From contig JAHFBR010000035.1 in NCBI GenBank assembly GCA_023249955.1, positions 1 through 9,472 of the forward strand: a stretch of DNA of 9,472 nucleotides, written 5' to 3'. The stretch comes from a bacterium (lineage in GTDB: Bacteria > Babelota > Babeliae > Babelales > RVW-14). Both the position numbers and the translations under genes were made by a program. Below the pieces are notes generated by a model. That model was not told where the DNA came from and did no database searches. It saw only the letters and a list, made by a program, of their open reading frames with translations. Of the stretch, positions 1 through 6,776 are shown in pieces; position 1 is the first letter of the stretch, and the number at the start of each line of letters is the position of its first letter.

Positions 1-170
1 ATCTGCACAGCAATCTCTTGATACTGATCAGAATCAATGGGGATTTTGTAATTATTTTCATGACGTGTATAACAGACAAACCAGATACTACGGACACAAA
101 AGGCCAGTATCATGATCGCGTACAAAAATTTAGATGTGCGTTGCAGCTCTGCCCATACGTCTGAATACAT
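1..170 (-). CDS. N-terminus of a single-pass membrane protein, unknown function (partial)
   Basis: This is the first 56 codons of a gene that runs off the left edge of the window; I do not recognise it. The start codon is ATG at 170-168, 14 nt after the stop of the FkbM gene, and an AGAAAGG-like ribosome binding site overlaps that stop codon, so it reads as the next gene of the same operon. The protein begins MYSDVWAELQRTSKFLYAI and has a hydrophobic segment at about residues 16-34 (rich in I, L, F, V, C and W), followed by a polar stretch (TRHENNYKIPIDSD). This fits a signal anchor with the main domain beyond the membrane, as in the other genes of the cassette. That it is another glycan-modifying enzyme is a guess from context only. 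Confidence 0.7.
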   Translation of the reverse strand, partial: MYSDVWAELQRTSKFLYAIMILAFCVRSIWFVCYTRHENNYKIPIDSDQYQEIAVQ

Positions 171-184
171 AGCAAGAGCCTTTC

Positions 185-982
185 TTAGTCTGCTGATCGA
201 ACAAAAAGAGCATCCCCATACCAGTCACAGCCAAGATGCAATGCTGCAAGCCTGAATCCATGGGCTTGCATCCACGCTTTTACATCGCTAAAAAGGGGCT
301 GATTCTTGTAAGCCTCTATAAATTCAACTTCAGTGAGAATGGCTTTTACGGTTTTTAAGATCTTGGGGGCATTTTTGAGGATCGAAAGCTCGCTGCCCTG
401 TGTATCCAGCCAAATAAAATCAATGTGGTCGATTTTGTTGTTTTCAGCCCAACGATCAAGTGTTGTGGTTTGGACATTGATCTTTTTCTTGAAGATGATA
501 TTAGGAAATTCAACAAGATGCCGTTCAGGTGCTAAAAGCGAGCTTGATGCTGAAGGCGAATTTGGTGCTGATTCAGATGATGATACATAAAAATCGGCCT
601 CTCCCTCTTTGTCTGCAAGAGCGATCTGGTAGCTAGAAATATTGTTATGGTTTTTTATATTTTCCACAACCGTGTTATATAATTCTGGGATTGGTTCAAA
701 ACAGTGCACGTGCCCCTGCTTCCAAAAATTTGCTAAGTTTACGCTGTCTACTCCATTCCATGCGCCGGCTTCGATGATGACCGGATTTTTTGGTAGCAAT
801 GGAGCTATCATGGTAAGAGCATCGGCATTTGTTCTGAATTTTTTAGTCCACAGCACACACGGAGTACGATGTCTGATTGCAAAGCGAATGATCCATCGGT
901 GGACATAGGCAACGCGTAGCAAGCTGCCACACAATATAATGCCAACAAGCCCAATCAGCAATGTGCTCTTCTTTACGCTCAC
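185..982 (-). CDS. FkbM-family SAM-dependent methyltransferase with N-terminal membrane anchor
   Basis: This 265-residue protein is predicted to transfer a methyl group from S-adenosylmethionine, most likely to a hydroxyl of a sugar or other small acceptor, as known FkbM-family enzymes do. The SAM-binding motif I is VIIEAGAWNGVDSV (residues 68-81), the acidic motif II is HCFEPIPE (93-100), a serine-rich stretch ending SSSLL (146-150) matches a segment typical of the family, and the FkbM signature LDTQGSELSILKNA lies at 192-205. Residues 7-27 form a hydrophobic helix after a KK pair, so the enzyme is anchored, with the catalytic part after the anchor. The start is GTG at 982-980; it overlaps the TGA stop of the preceding gene by 4 nt (GTGA), indicating translational coupling. 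The next internal Met (residue 58) would remove the anchor, so GTG is preferred. The acceptor is unknown. Confidence 0.88.
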   Translation of the reverse strand: MSVKKSTLLIGLVGIILCGSLLRVAYVHRWIIRFAIRHRTPCVLWTKKFRTNADALTMIAPLLPKNPVIIEAGAWNGVDSVNLANFWKQGHVHCFEPIPELYNTVVENIKNHNNISSYQIALADKEGEADFYVSSSESAPNSPSASSSLLAPERHLVEFPNIIFKKKINVQTTTLDRWAENNKIDHIDFIWLDTQGSELSILKNAPKILKTVKAILTEVEFIEAYKNQPLFSDVKAWMQAHGFRLAALHLGCDWYGDALFVRSAD

Positions 983-2190
983 GAGCCGCGTCTCTCGCTA
1001 TTTTTGGTTCCATATTTTCTTTTAAAGAGCTCTTTGTCTCGTATCGTGATACCAACCCGATCAGCAACAAGCTTCTGATTATTAAGCCACTTCAGGTGGA
1101 GCGGGTATATGATGACTTTATGATGACCTATCAATTGGGCTGCGTGCGGAAAAAATGAACCAGATCTGATTAAGCAATCGAAATACGTTAAAGCAAACCA
1201 ATCATCAATAACATTTGTATCATGGGTATTTTTTGAAGTTCTACAAGCGAAGACAATGTTTTCCTTGTTGACGGCATCGTCTACGCGCTTGGTGAGCTGC
1301 ACAGGTTCTGGATCATCGGTAAAAATATAAACATACAATGGAACGTCATTCAGAAAATCTGAAAGATTTTTAATTTGCTCAACATAGTATTGTTCTGGTG
1401 GAAATTTATCCAGATGTATCTTGTCTACCGAATCTCTGTTTGTCAGGTCGTAATCAAAGGCTGGAATGTTTTTTGATGCTTCACTTATAAAATTTTGATT
1501 GTCTGAATCAATACAGAATTGTTCATAGTTTACGGCGTGAACTTCATTGCTGTAATATTGTTGAGAGGTCACATCTGGATCCATAAAATAGCCGCCGCCT
1601 TTTCTGATGTGCACCGCAACACTGAGCCGATCTTTTGGCAAATTCATGAGGGGCGGTGGTTGAAGAGGTTGCAGCATTTTTTTTAACTCAGCTCCAAAGT
1701 CCGGGTATTTGATCGTCAGCTCATAGAGAAAGGACGCGGCCCATGAGTTCATATAACGGTCAAGCCCCACGTTGGCATTGATATGCTCAAAAAAGCGCGT
1801 GTTAAGGTGAGCGATAAAGCGTGTTGGTCCATTGAGTGTTTTGAGGGCCTCAACCATATCTTCTTCTGTGTGCACCCACACTACACGTGCAAAGAGTTTA
1901 TAAAAAACACGCTGTAAAAAGAACGACCATCTGGTGTAATGTTTTTCTTGGGATAGCGTCAATTGGTCAGAATATTCAAAGGGAATCAGGAGAAAAGGAA
2001 TATTGTATTTGAGTGAAAGATATTTTGCTTTGCTGTAGCCCAACAGTTGGTCACCCAGGCGTCCGGCGCCAGGGTTGTTTACAATGATGACATGTGGTTT
2101 TTTACAGTTGAATAATGCGACAGAACCAAGAGCTGCGACTGCTAAGATTACTATCAGTAAAAATGCTTTTCCCAGATATCTCAGCTGCAT
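979..2190 (-). CDS. Membrane-anchored fucosyltransferase-like glycosyltransferase
   Basis: This 403-residue protein looks like a member of the fucosyltransferase fold group (GT11/GT23/O-FucT-like), which transfers sugars from a nucleotide donor. An N-terminal segment GAGRLGDQLLGYSKAKYL (residues 41-58) parallels the GxLGNQ...YAxAxxL start of GT11 enzymes. The donor-binding motif appears as VAVHIRKGG (191-199), where classical GT11 proteins have HxRRGD; YIFTDDPEP (288-296) corresponds to the FSDD motif; and DWFALTYFDCLIRSGSFF (330-347) matches the C-terminal motif ending in SSFSWW. Residues 8-27 form a hydrophobic anchor. The start is ATG at 2190-2188 with a good AAAGGGAG ribosome binding site 6 nt upstream that overlaps the previous gene's stop codon. 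The final TGA overlaps the FkbM start. Family-level confidence is moderate; the sugar and acceptor cannot be told, and fucose specificity is not shown. Confidence 0.72.
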   Translation of the reverse strand: MQLRYLGKAFLLIVILAVAALGSVALFNCKKPHVIIVNNPGAGRLGDQLLGYSKAKYLSLKYNIPFLLIPFEYSDQLTLSQEKHYTRWSFFLQRVFYKLFARVVWVHTEEDMVEALKTLNGPTRFIAHLNTRFFEHINANVGLDRYMNSWAASFLYELTIKYPDFGAELKKMLQPLQPPPLMNLPKDRLSVAVHIRKGGGYFMDPDVTSQQYYSNEVHAVNYEQFCIDSDNQNFISEASKNIPAFDYDLTNRDSVDKIHLDKFPPEQYYVEQIKNLSDFLNDVPLYVYIFTDDPEPVQLTKRVDDAVNKENIVFACRTSKNTHDTNVIDDWFALTYFDCLIRSGSFFPHAAQLIGHHKVIIYPLHLKWLNNQKLVADRVGITIRDKELFKRKYGTKNSERRGS

Positions 2191-2196
2191 ATCAAG

Positions 2197-2204
2197 CTCC
2201 CTTT
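2197..2204 (-). promoter_or_regulatory. Ribosome binding site of the fucosyltransferase-like gene
   Basis: AAAGGGAG on the minus strand lies 6 nt before the ATG at 2190 and overlaps the TAA stop of the alpha/beta hydrolase gene (2205-2203). It fixes the start and indicates coupled translation of the two genes. Confidence 0.75.
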
Positions 2205-2997
2205 AAACAGCCCGTATCGTTGTTTTATAACGATCCTGCTTTTCAAGATAATCAATTTCCGTTTCAATAAATTCTTTAGTCAAGTTGGCCCCACCAGTGT
2301 GTAGGTCTGAATCATGTCGCCTGAGGATTACCAGAGAACCCTTTTGCTTAATGACATCGAGCAGTGCATTACCTGCAGCCTGATCTCGTGGGCAGTAACT
2401 ATAGATGAGTGAAATGTCTGGTACCGTTTGAGATGCAGCAACAACTTGTTCTAATTCTTGCCACTTATTACCGATATCGTCAAATCCACGTATCGCCTTG
2501 CTTGCTTTGTTTACCTGAGGATTGATAGCAATTGCGGCTTTCAGTCCCAGCCGTGTGGCATACAAGATTGCTGCATAGCCACCCATTGAGCCACCAATAG
2601 TAAAAACCTTTTCTTTTGATAGCTTGCAACGTTCCATAAAGGTATTAATTATTGCGGAATAATCTTCAACAAATGATTGTTGTGAATTGCCCAAATACCA
2701 GCAAAAATCATCATCTTTTAAAAAGAGATACGCTGTATCGTCCCAATCTTCCTGTTCTCGCCAAAACCAAGACCACATTATGTAGGTATTTTTTTTAAGG
2801 CCAGTAAAAAATATTAAAAGACGCTTTGGGTTTTTTGCCGGATAAAAGAGGCATTCCCTGTCACGCATTTTAATCTGATATTTGTTCAAGACGTAGCCAA
2901 TGCTGAGTTTATGAATAGTTTTTGCCTTATAAAGCGCAATGACAAGAAAAGTAATAATGCACAAAACAATTTTTTTATTACGAGTAGCAGTATGCAT
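2203..2997 (-). CDS. Membrane-anchored alpha/beta hydrolase
   Basis: This 264-residue protein is an alpha/beta-hydrolase-fold serine hydrolase. The nucleophile elbow is TIGGSMGGYAA, with Ser137 as nucleophile; likely partners are Asp205 (in YCPRDQAAG) and His233 (in HDSDLHTGG), in the right order and spacing for a Ser-Asp-His triad. A hydrophobic helix at about residues 9-23 follows a basic N-terminus (RNKK), giving a signal anchor. An upstream start at 3096 is open in this frame, but I chose ATG at 2997-2995 because a perfect AAGGAGG lies just upstream and because the extra 33 residues would overlap the transporter remnant and bury the anchor. The gene follows that remnant by 23 nt and precedes the fucosyltransferase-like gene by 12 nt. 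Substrate unknown; deacylation or esterase action on a surface glycan is plausible from context only. Confidence 0.83.
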   Translation of the reverse strand: MHTATRNKKIVLCIITFLVIALYKAKTIHKLSIGYVLNKYQIKMRDRECLFYPAKNPKRLLIFFTGLKKNTYIMWSWFWREQEDWDDTAYLFLKDDDFCWYLGNSQQSFVEDYSAIINTFMERCKLSKEKVFTIGGSMGGYAAILYATRLGLKAAIAINPQVNKASKAIRGFDDIGNKWQELEQVVAASQTVPDISLIYSYCPRDQAAGNALLDVIKQKGSLVILRRHDSDLHTGGANLTKEFIETEIDYLEKQDRYKTTIRAV

Positions 2998-3000
2998 TAG

Positions 3001-3007
3001 CCTCCTT
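3001..3007 (-). promoter_or_regulatory. Strong Shine-Dalgarno deciding the hydrolase start
   Basis: AAGGAGG (the plus strand reads cctcctt) ends 3 nt before the ATG at 2997. The spacing is short, but the match is complete, and no comparable site precedes the alternative start at 3096. It lies in the 23-nt gap after the transporter remnant. Confidence 0.8.
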
Positions 3008-3020
3008 CCATTTACGTTTC

Positions 3021-3299
3021 TTAAGGGTATGAACGAGCCTTGGTGAGGCCTAAAAAGAGTGAGAGCGTCACCAATAAGCCGCCACTTGCTTGCCATACTG
3101 ATATGCTATCACCCAAGATAAAAAAAGCGAATATAAAAACAAAAATTGGCAGCGATCTATACACCAGCAAGCTTGCCATCAAAGGTCCAAGCCTTGTGAT
3201 AGCCATTGAAAAGCAGCCGGTGCTTAGCGCATGTGGTATAGCGCACATGATTGTGGCGGTGTGATTAAAAAAGGTACAGAGGGAAGATGTGATGTACTT
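3021..3299 (-). pseudogene. 3' remnant of an EamA/DMT-family transporter gene
   Basis: About 92 codons stay open here and encode three hydrophobic segments resembling the C-terminal end of a drug/metabolite transporter of the EamA type. Key stretches are AITRLGPLMASLLVYRSLP, then a phenylalanine-rich membrane helix, then ILGDSISVWQASGGLL, matching the LGP..AS and LGE..s..q..G pattern of the last EamA helices. Full-length EamA proteins have about ten helices and 280-300 residues, so the N-terminal two thirds are missing. There is no convincing start: the only in-frame ATG (3248) lacks a ribosome binding site, and an in-frame TGA lies at 3311-3309, inside the LRR-fusion gene. The remnant begins where that gene stops, suggesting a deletion or recombination junction. 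A functional small membrane protein from 3248 (75 residues) is possible but less likely. Confidence 0.62.
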
Positions 3300-3301
3300 T
3301 T

Positions 3302-5014
3302 TTACGACTCAAACTGAGCTATGCAAGCAGCATCATTGTGCGTATGCGCAGGAAGAGTATTGTCATCCCAATCAATCAGGGTCAGGCTGTTTCCCTGGAT
3401 AACCATATTCCAGGGCACAAAATCACCGTGGGGGAAGGCTGCAAGTCGCTTAATTTCTTGATGGATAACGCTCTTGGCTGGATAAACGCCATTTAAATTC
3501 TTGAAGGTCCAAAGGTTAATTCCAGCCTTCCAATCAATTGTTTTATGAATGCGCGGCTTATAAAGAGTTTTTTCTTGCCATGTGCTGTTGATAGGATAAA
3601 AACGTATGTTTGGAGAGCCCCACGTTGGCTTGGGCAGAACGTTTTTGTGCATTTCAAACAGATAGACGTTTGAGTATTTTTGATCCGGCCCTGGCAAGCC
3701 TGGGCGGCCATAACGAGGAACCTGTGCTACCACGCTGCCATTCTTATTTTGTGCAAGATATGCTTCAATAAGTGGTAAGTTTTCTGCGTTTGCTGCCGTA
3801 CGACATCCTGGTGGAGGCGTTTCGATGAGTACATGATCGCCGAGCGTCAGCAGATAATCGATACTCTCTTTCCAGGCCCCTTTCATCTGATGGACAACGT
3901 TGAAGGCAAGTACCAGATCAAAGTGCTCGCATTCACCCAGCTCTTTTAAATCTTGTGGCGTAATAAATTTCTCGAGCACAACAACATTACTAAGTTTTTT
4001 ATTCAGTTGGCATATGTGCGGAAGAAGCAGTGTGTTGTCACCTTCAATCATAACGCAGGTGCAATCATATTCTGATGCAATGCGAAGTGAAAAATATCCT
4101 TCAGAGGCGCCAATATCAAGGACGGTGAAGGGCCGCTTGTAGTTATCCAGTATTTTTTTAATGTGAGGGTATCTGATCTCACAATCCTTGCCCCCCTCTT
4201 TTTCTGTATTCAGTTTGTTATGAGAAAGATCCAGAATGTGAAGGCGACCAAGGCCGTTCCTCCAATCTTTTTCAAGTACCTGAATAGCGTTGTTTCTCAA
4301 AAATAAAATATGCAAACTTTGTAAGTCTATAAAAACGTTTGATGGCAGGGCGGTTAGCGCATTGTTATACAAATACAGCAGTCGCAATGCGAATAGACCC
4401 TTGAAGCAATCGGTTTCCAATACGCTTATGGTATTATCTTGTAAATAAAGCGCTTGAAGATGGGGGCATGCGATAAAAGCGTATGATGGTACGACGCCCA
4501 GATTGTTGTTATTAAGAAACAATATTTCAAGATTGCCCACGTTTCCGTCACGTTTTGGTTTGATGATTCTGATTTGGTTAAATCCTAAGTTGAGAACATA
4601 GAGCATGGAAAGTGTGCTGAGTTGTTGCAGGTCGAACGTATGCAGTTTGTTGTGCGTAAGATGCAGTTCTCGCAGATTGCCCAGTCCGGCAATATTGTTG
4701 AGACCAGAGAGATCTTCAAGGTGATTATGATTAAGCCATAATTGAGTAAGGTTAGAAAAACGCTCGAAAGAGCAGGTTGCAAGATCTTTGATCTGATTGT
4801 ATGACGCATCAATAAACACGATCTCTTCTGCATTGGGAATATTTTCAACGCCTCTCAAGCTCTGCAACCCTCTGTTTGATAGTTGCAGCATGCCATTATC
4901 CAAAAAACAGCGCTTAATATCACCAGAATCGATCAAGCTTTGTACATTGCGTTCGGCAAAAGCCTCTGCACATAACAATATGCAGAGGCTTAAGGTTGTC
5001 GCTATGCGTGGCAT
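3302..5014 (-). CDS. Exported leucine-rich-repeat / methyltransferase / kinase-like fusion protein
   Basis: This 570-residue multidomain protein starts with a signal peptide (MPRIATTLSLCILLCAEAFA, predicted cleavage after residue 20). Residues about 44-268 hold nine regular leucine-rich repeats (LxLxxNxL), with the conserved Asn at 73, 97, 122, 146, 170, 194, 218, 242 and 266, a period of 24-25. Residues about 294-455 are a class I SAM methyltransferase fold: motif I VLDIGASEGYFS (298-309), acidic end VMIEGD (321-326), and FDLVLAFNVVHQM (365-377). The C-terminus has a phosphotransferase-like catalytic loop HGDFVPWN (529-536) and metal-binding LIDWDD (546-551), as in APH/choline-kinase-type enzymes. 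The methyltransferase-plus-kinase order recalls WbdD, the O-antigen chain terminator. The kinase N-lobe is very short or absent, and the protein ends 19 residues after the LIDWDD motif, so kinase activity is doubtful. The ATG overlaps the preceding stop by 1 nt (TAATG). LRRs suggest binding to a protein or glycan partner. Confidence 0.85.
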   Translation of the reverse strand: MPRIATTLSLCILLCAEAFAERNVQSLIDSGDIKRCFLDNGMLQLSNRGLQSLRGVENIPNAEEIVFIDASYNQIKDLATCSFERFSNLTQLWLNHNHLEDLSGLNNIAGLGNLRELHLTHNKLHTFDLQQLSTLSMLYVLNLGFNQIRIIKPKRDGNVGNLEILFLNNNNLGVVPSYAFIACPHLQALYLQDNTISVLETDCFKGLFALRLLYLYNNALTALPSNVFIDLQSLHILFLRNNAIQVLEKDWRNGLGRLHILDLSHNKLNTEKEGGKDCEIRYPHIKKILDNYKRPFTVLDIGASEGYFSLRIASEYDCTCVMIEGDNTLLLPHICQLNKKLSNVVVLEKFITPQDLKELGECEHFDLVLAFNVVHQMKGAWKESIDYLLTLGDHVLIETPPPGCRTAANAENLPLIEAYLAQNKNGSVVAQVPRYGRPGLPGPDQKYSNVYLFEMHKNVLPKPTWGSPNIRFYPINSTWQEKTLYKPRIHKTIDWKAGINLWTFKNLNGVYPAKSVIHQEIKRLAAFPHGDFVPWNMVIQGNSLTLIDWDDNTLPAHTHNDAACIAQFES

Positions 5015-6552
5015 TAGTTACCCAAAATGTGTTGATATTTTTCATACAATGTTTTTGAGTTGGTCATGAGGAACGTATCCCCAATGATGTTTTCATCACC
5101 CAAGACAATGGATTTTGGTTTTACAAGATTGATATATTTATCGCTTAAGTTTTCTGGCAAGTAACGCTTGACCCATTCTCTGCCCTTGGCCGCTCTTGCA
5201 AGGTGATAATTATAGTGCTTGTACACGCTTTGCATCGCTTTGCGTGCATCGCGTACCGTACAATCAAATTGGTAGCCAATATTGGCCGATCGCCACAACA
5301 AATCAGCTTCTTCATTGAGAACAAAGGTATCCAGCAATCCCAGGGTGTTCATGTGTAAAAAGTTCTTGGTATGATCCAGCCCGGTGTCAGTTATATAATT
5401 ATTATCATAGTGGCAATCGTAGAGTGCGGGTACCTGAATATCAGATCGCACTACTTTGACGGTACCTGAGTTGCAGATGGTTATTTGTGCTGTATTTTTG
5501 CTTAAAATGCATGGCTTACCACAAGCAAGGGCTTCACGCGGGGTTATCGAAAAACCCTCTCCCATGGACAAAAAGACATAGCAGTCCAAAGATTTAAAGA
5601 ACTCGATGTATTCATCTTGGTTAAAAGGTTTTACGATGAGCTCCACATTGCTGAGCTGGTATTCTGCAATCTTGTCAGCAAGTGCTTTGATTACATCTTC
5701 TTCACCAAATCGACCATGAAGTCTCAGTTTGACATCGCTGCGATTACCAAATTCTGCAGCAAATGCTTCAAGAACACGCATGTGATTTTTTCTGTTCCAA
5801 AAACCGCCCGACATGCCAAAAACAAACGGCGTATGTGGCGCTGTTGGTTGCGGAAGCTTCAAGAATTCGTGCAGCATCAACGGCAGGGGCAATACAAAAA
5901 TGGGCAATTGTACGCCGCATTTTTTATAAACACCCACAAGAAAAGGATCTGGAACAACAACCATGTCAAACTTGCTGTTTAAAATTGGTGCCCAATTGTG
6001 CGGAATATCGGTTGATTCAAACATGGAATAAGCAATTTTTATAGGACTATCCGGCATCTTTTTATAAAGATTCAGTGCTTTGTCGGCAAGGATGTCGGTC
6101 AAAATGGCAACAGCGCCAATATCCGCTTGTTTTGCAGGGTCAAGGCGAGGAAGTCCAAGTTGTGCATCCTCAACGGCGGCTGGAATGTCTCGGGTACTTA
6201 AAAAATTCATCTTCGCGTTGCCTTCCAGGCACTGTTTAAAAAGAATAGGATGTCTGCCAATGCCATCAGCAAAATTAACAAAACCAACAAGTGTAACGTC
6301 ATAATTAAATTTTGAGTTTTTTGGATGAGAGCAATGAAAAATGTTGTCGAAATACTCAACCAGATTATGAAAATTGGTTGTTATAGTCTCTTCAAGCGCA
6401 TGCCAGTAGTGCACAAAGCTTTCTAGAAACCGAAAGTTTGTTGCTGGATTGTCTTCTGTGTGTACTTTTTGATGTGCAGATGATGTTGAAGATATTGCTA
6501 CGAAGAGTGAAAGAATAAATATACGGCAAAAAGATACAGAGAATAGCTTCAT
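5014..6552 (-). CDS. GT4-type glycosyltransferase with cleavable signal peptide
   Basis: This 512-residue protein has a GT-B fold of the GT4 (glycosyl transferases group 1) type, which transfers a sugar from a nucleotide donor with retention of configuration. The donor-site motif is clear: GEGFSITPREALACGKP (residues 331-347), the usual E-x7-E pattern; FGMSGGFWNRKNH (245-257) is the inter-domain segment where such enzymes carry G..w.rKN. An N-terminal domain of about 200 residues should bind the acceptor. Residues 1-26 look like a cleavable signal peptide ending TSSA before HQ, which is unusual because GT4 enzymes normally meet nucleotide sugars in the cytoplasm. I chose ATG at 6552-6550 (AAGGGGGG 7 nt upstream) over a TTG at 6594. 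It is the first gene after the promoter at 6600-6642 and overlaps the LRR-fusion start by 1 nt. Sugar and acceptor are unknown. Confidence 0.87.
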   Translation of the reverse strand: MKLFSVSFCRIFILSLFVAISSTSSAHQKVHTEDNPATNFRFLESFVHYWHALEETITTNFHNLVEYFDNIFHCSHPKNSKFNYDVTLVGFVNFADGIGRHPILFKQCLEGNAKMNFLSTRDIPAAVEDAQLGLPRLDPAKQADIGAVAILTDILADKALNLYKKMPDSPIKIAYSMFESTDIPHNWAPILNSKFDMVVVPDPFLVGVYKKCGVQLPIFVLPLPLMLHEFLKLPQPTAPHTPFVFGMSGGFWNRKNHMRVLEAFAAEFGNRSDVKLRLHGRFGEEDVIKALADKIAEYQLSNVELIVKPFNQDEYIEFFKSLDCYVFLSMGEGFSITPREALACGKPCILSKNTAQITICNSGTVKVVRSDIQVPALYDCHYDNNYITDTGLDHTKNFLHMNTLGLLDTFVLNEEADLLWRSANIGYQFDCTVRDARKAMQSVYKHYNYHLARAAKGREWVKRYLPENLSDKYINLVKPKSIVLGDENIIGDTFLMTNSKTLYEKYQHILGN

Positions 6553-6559
6553 CAGCAGG

Positions 6560-6567
6560 CCCCCCTT
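6560..6567 (-). promoter_or_regulatory. Ribosome binding site of the GT4 gene
   Basis: AAGGGGGG on the minus strand lies 7 nt before ATG 6552-6550. It supports that start over the longer TTG start at 6594, and the shorter form places the signal peptide at the very N-terminus. Confidence 0.7.
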
Positions 6568-6599
6568 AAAAAACTTCCCCAATCGAATCCCCAAGACTA

Positions 6600-6642
6600 A
6601 TTATAATACGTAATTCTAAGGGTTCCCCAGACAAAAGGTCAA
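6600..6642 (-). promoter_or_regulatory. Sigma-70-like promoter of the glycan-modification cassette
   Basis: On the minus strand TTGACC (6642-6637) is followed after 18 nt by TAGAAT (6618-6613), each matching the consensus at five of six positions. A perfect TATAAT lies just downstream (6605-6600), but its -35 region is poor. Either would start transcription 40-55 nt before the GT4 ATG. I see no other good promoter further down the cassette, so it probably drives the genes as one unit. Confidence 0.6.
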
Positions 6643-6656
6643 TATTTTTAGAATTA
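6611..6656. repeat. 9-bp inverted repeat framing the cassette promoter
   Basis: TAATTCTAA (6611-6619) and its exact reverse complement TTAGAATTA (6648-6656) flank the -35 element; the lower arm covers the TAGAAT -10 box. The placement would suit an operator for a dimeric repressor, but AT-rich 9-mers can match by chance. Confidence 0.35.
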
Positions 6657-6695
6657 GGAAGTTTAATTGAGGGGGTGCGGGATTTTTTGAGGTAT

Positions 6696-6714
6696 TAGAC
6701 TTCTTTTGAAACCT
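6696..6714 (+). repeat. Left outer inverted repeat (19 bp)
   Basis: TAGACTTCTTTTGAAACCT; its exact reverse complement is at 7318-7336. It lies 54 bp upstream of the cassette's -35 box. Confidence 0.8.
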
Positions 6715-6745
6715 GATTAGCCACAATATTTTGAATGCCGCACTT

Positions 6746-6776
6746 TTGTCATCCCGGGCTAGGACCCGGGATCCAT
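6746..6776 (+). repeat. GC-rich palindromic repeat, copy 1
   Basis: This copy begins TTGTCATCCCGGG and contains ATCCCGGG and CCCGGGAT arms (6751-6758 and 6765-6772) around a 6-nt loop, so it can form a stable hairpin. The whole 31 bp is repeated exactly in inverted orientation at 7240-7270. The TCATCCCGGG...CCCGGGATCCA layout resembles dispersed extragenic palindromic repeats known from several bacterial groups. It may also act as a transcription brake. Confidence 0.85.

Noticed and set aside
3040..3060. Small GGCCT/AGGCT hairpin as a terminator before the hydrolase gene
   Set aside because: The stem is only about five pairs with a wobble and no T-run follows in the direction of transcription.
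2998..3096. Upstream extension of the alpha/beta hydrolase to 3096
   Set aside because: It would place 33 residues before the signal anchor and overlap the transporter remnant, while a perfect AAGGAGG precedes the ATG at 2997.
3302..5014. Lipoprotein signal in the LRR fusion
   Set aside because: The cysteines at residues 11 and 15 lack the small residue required before the lipobox Cys; an AxA-type cleavage after residue 20 fits better.
5617..6304. Plus-strand open frames opposite the GT4 gene (5617-5982, 5763-6044, 6080-6304)
   Set aside because: They lie wholly antisense to a clear glycosyltransferase, with no domains or ribosome binding sites.
6553..6594. Longer GT4 start at TTG 6594
   Set aside because: The ATG at 6552 has a ribosome binding site and puts the signal peptide at the N-terminus; the TTG lies at or near the predicted transcription starts.
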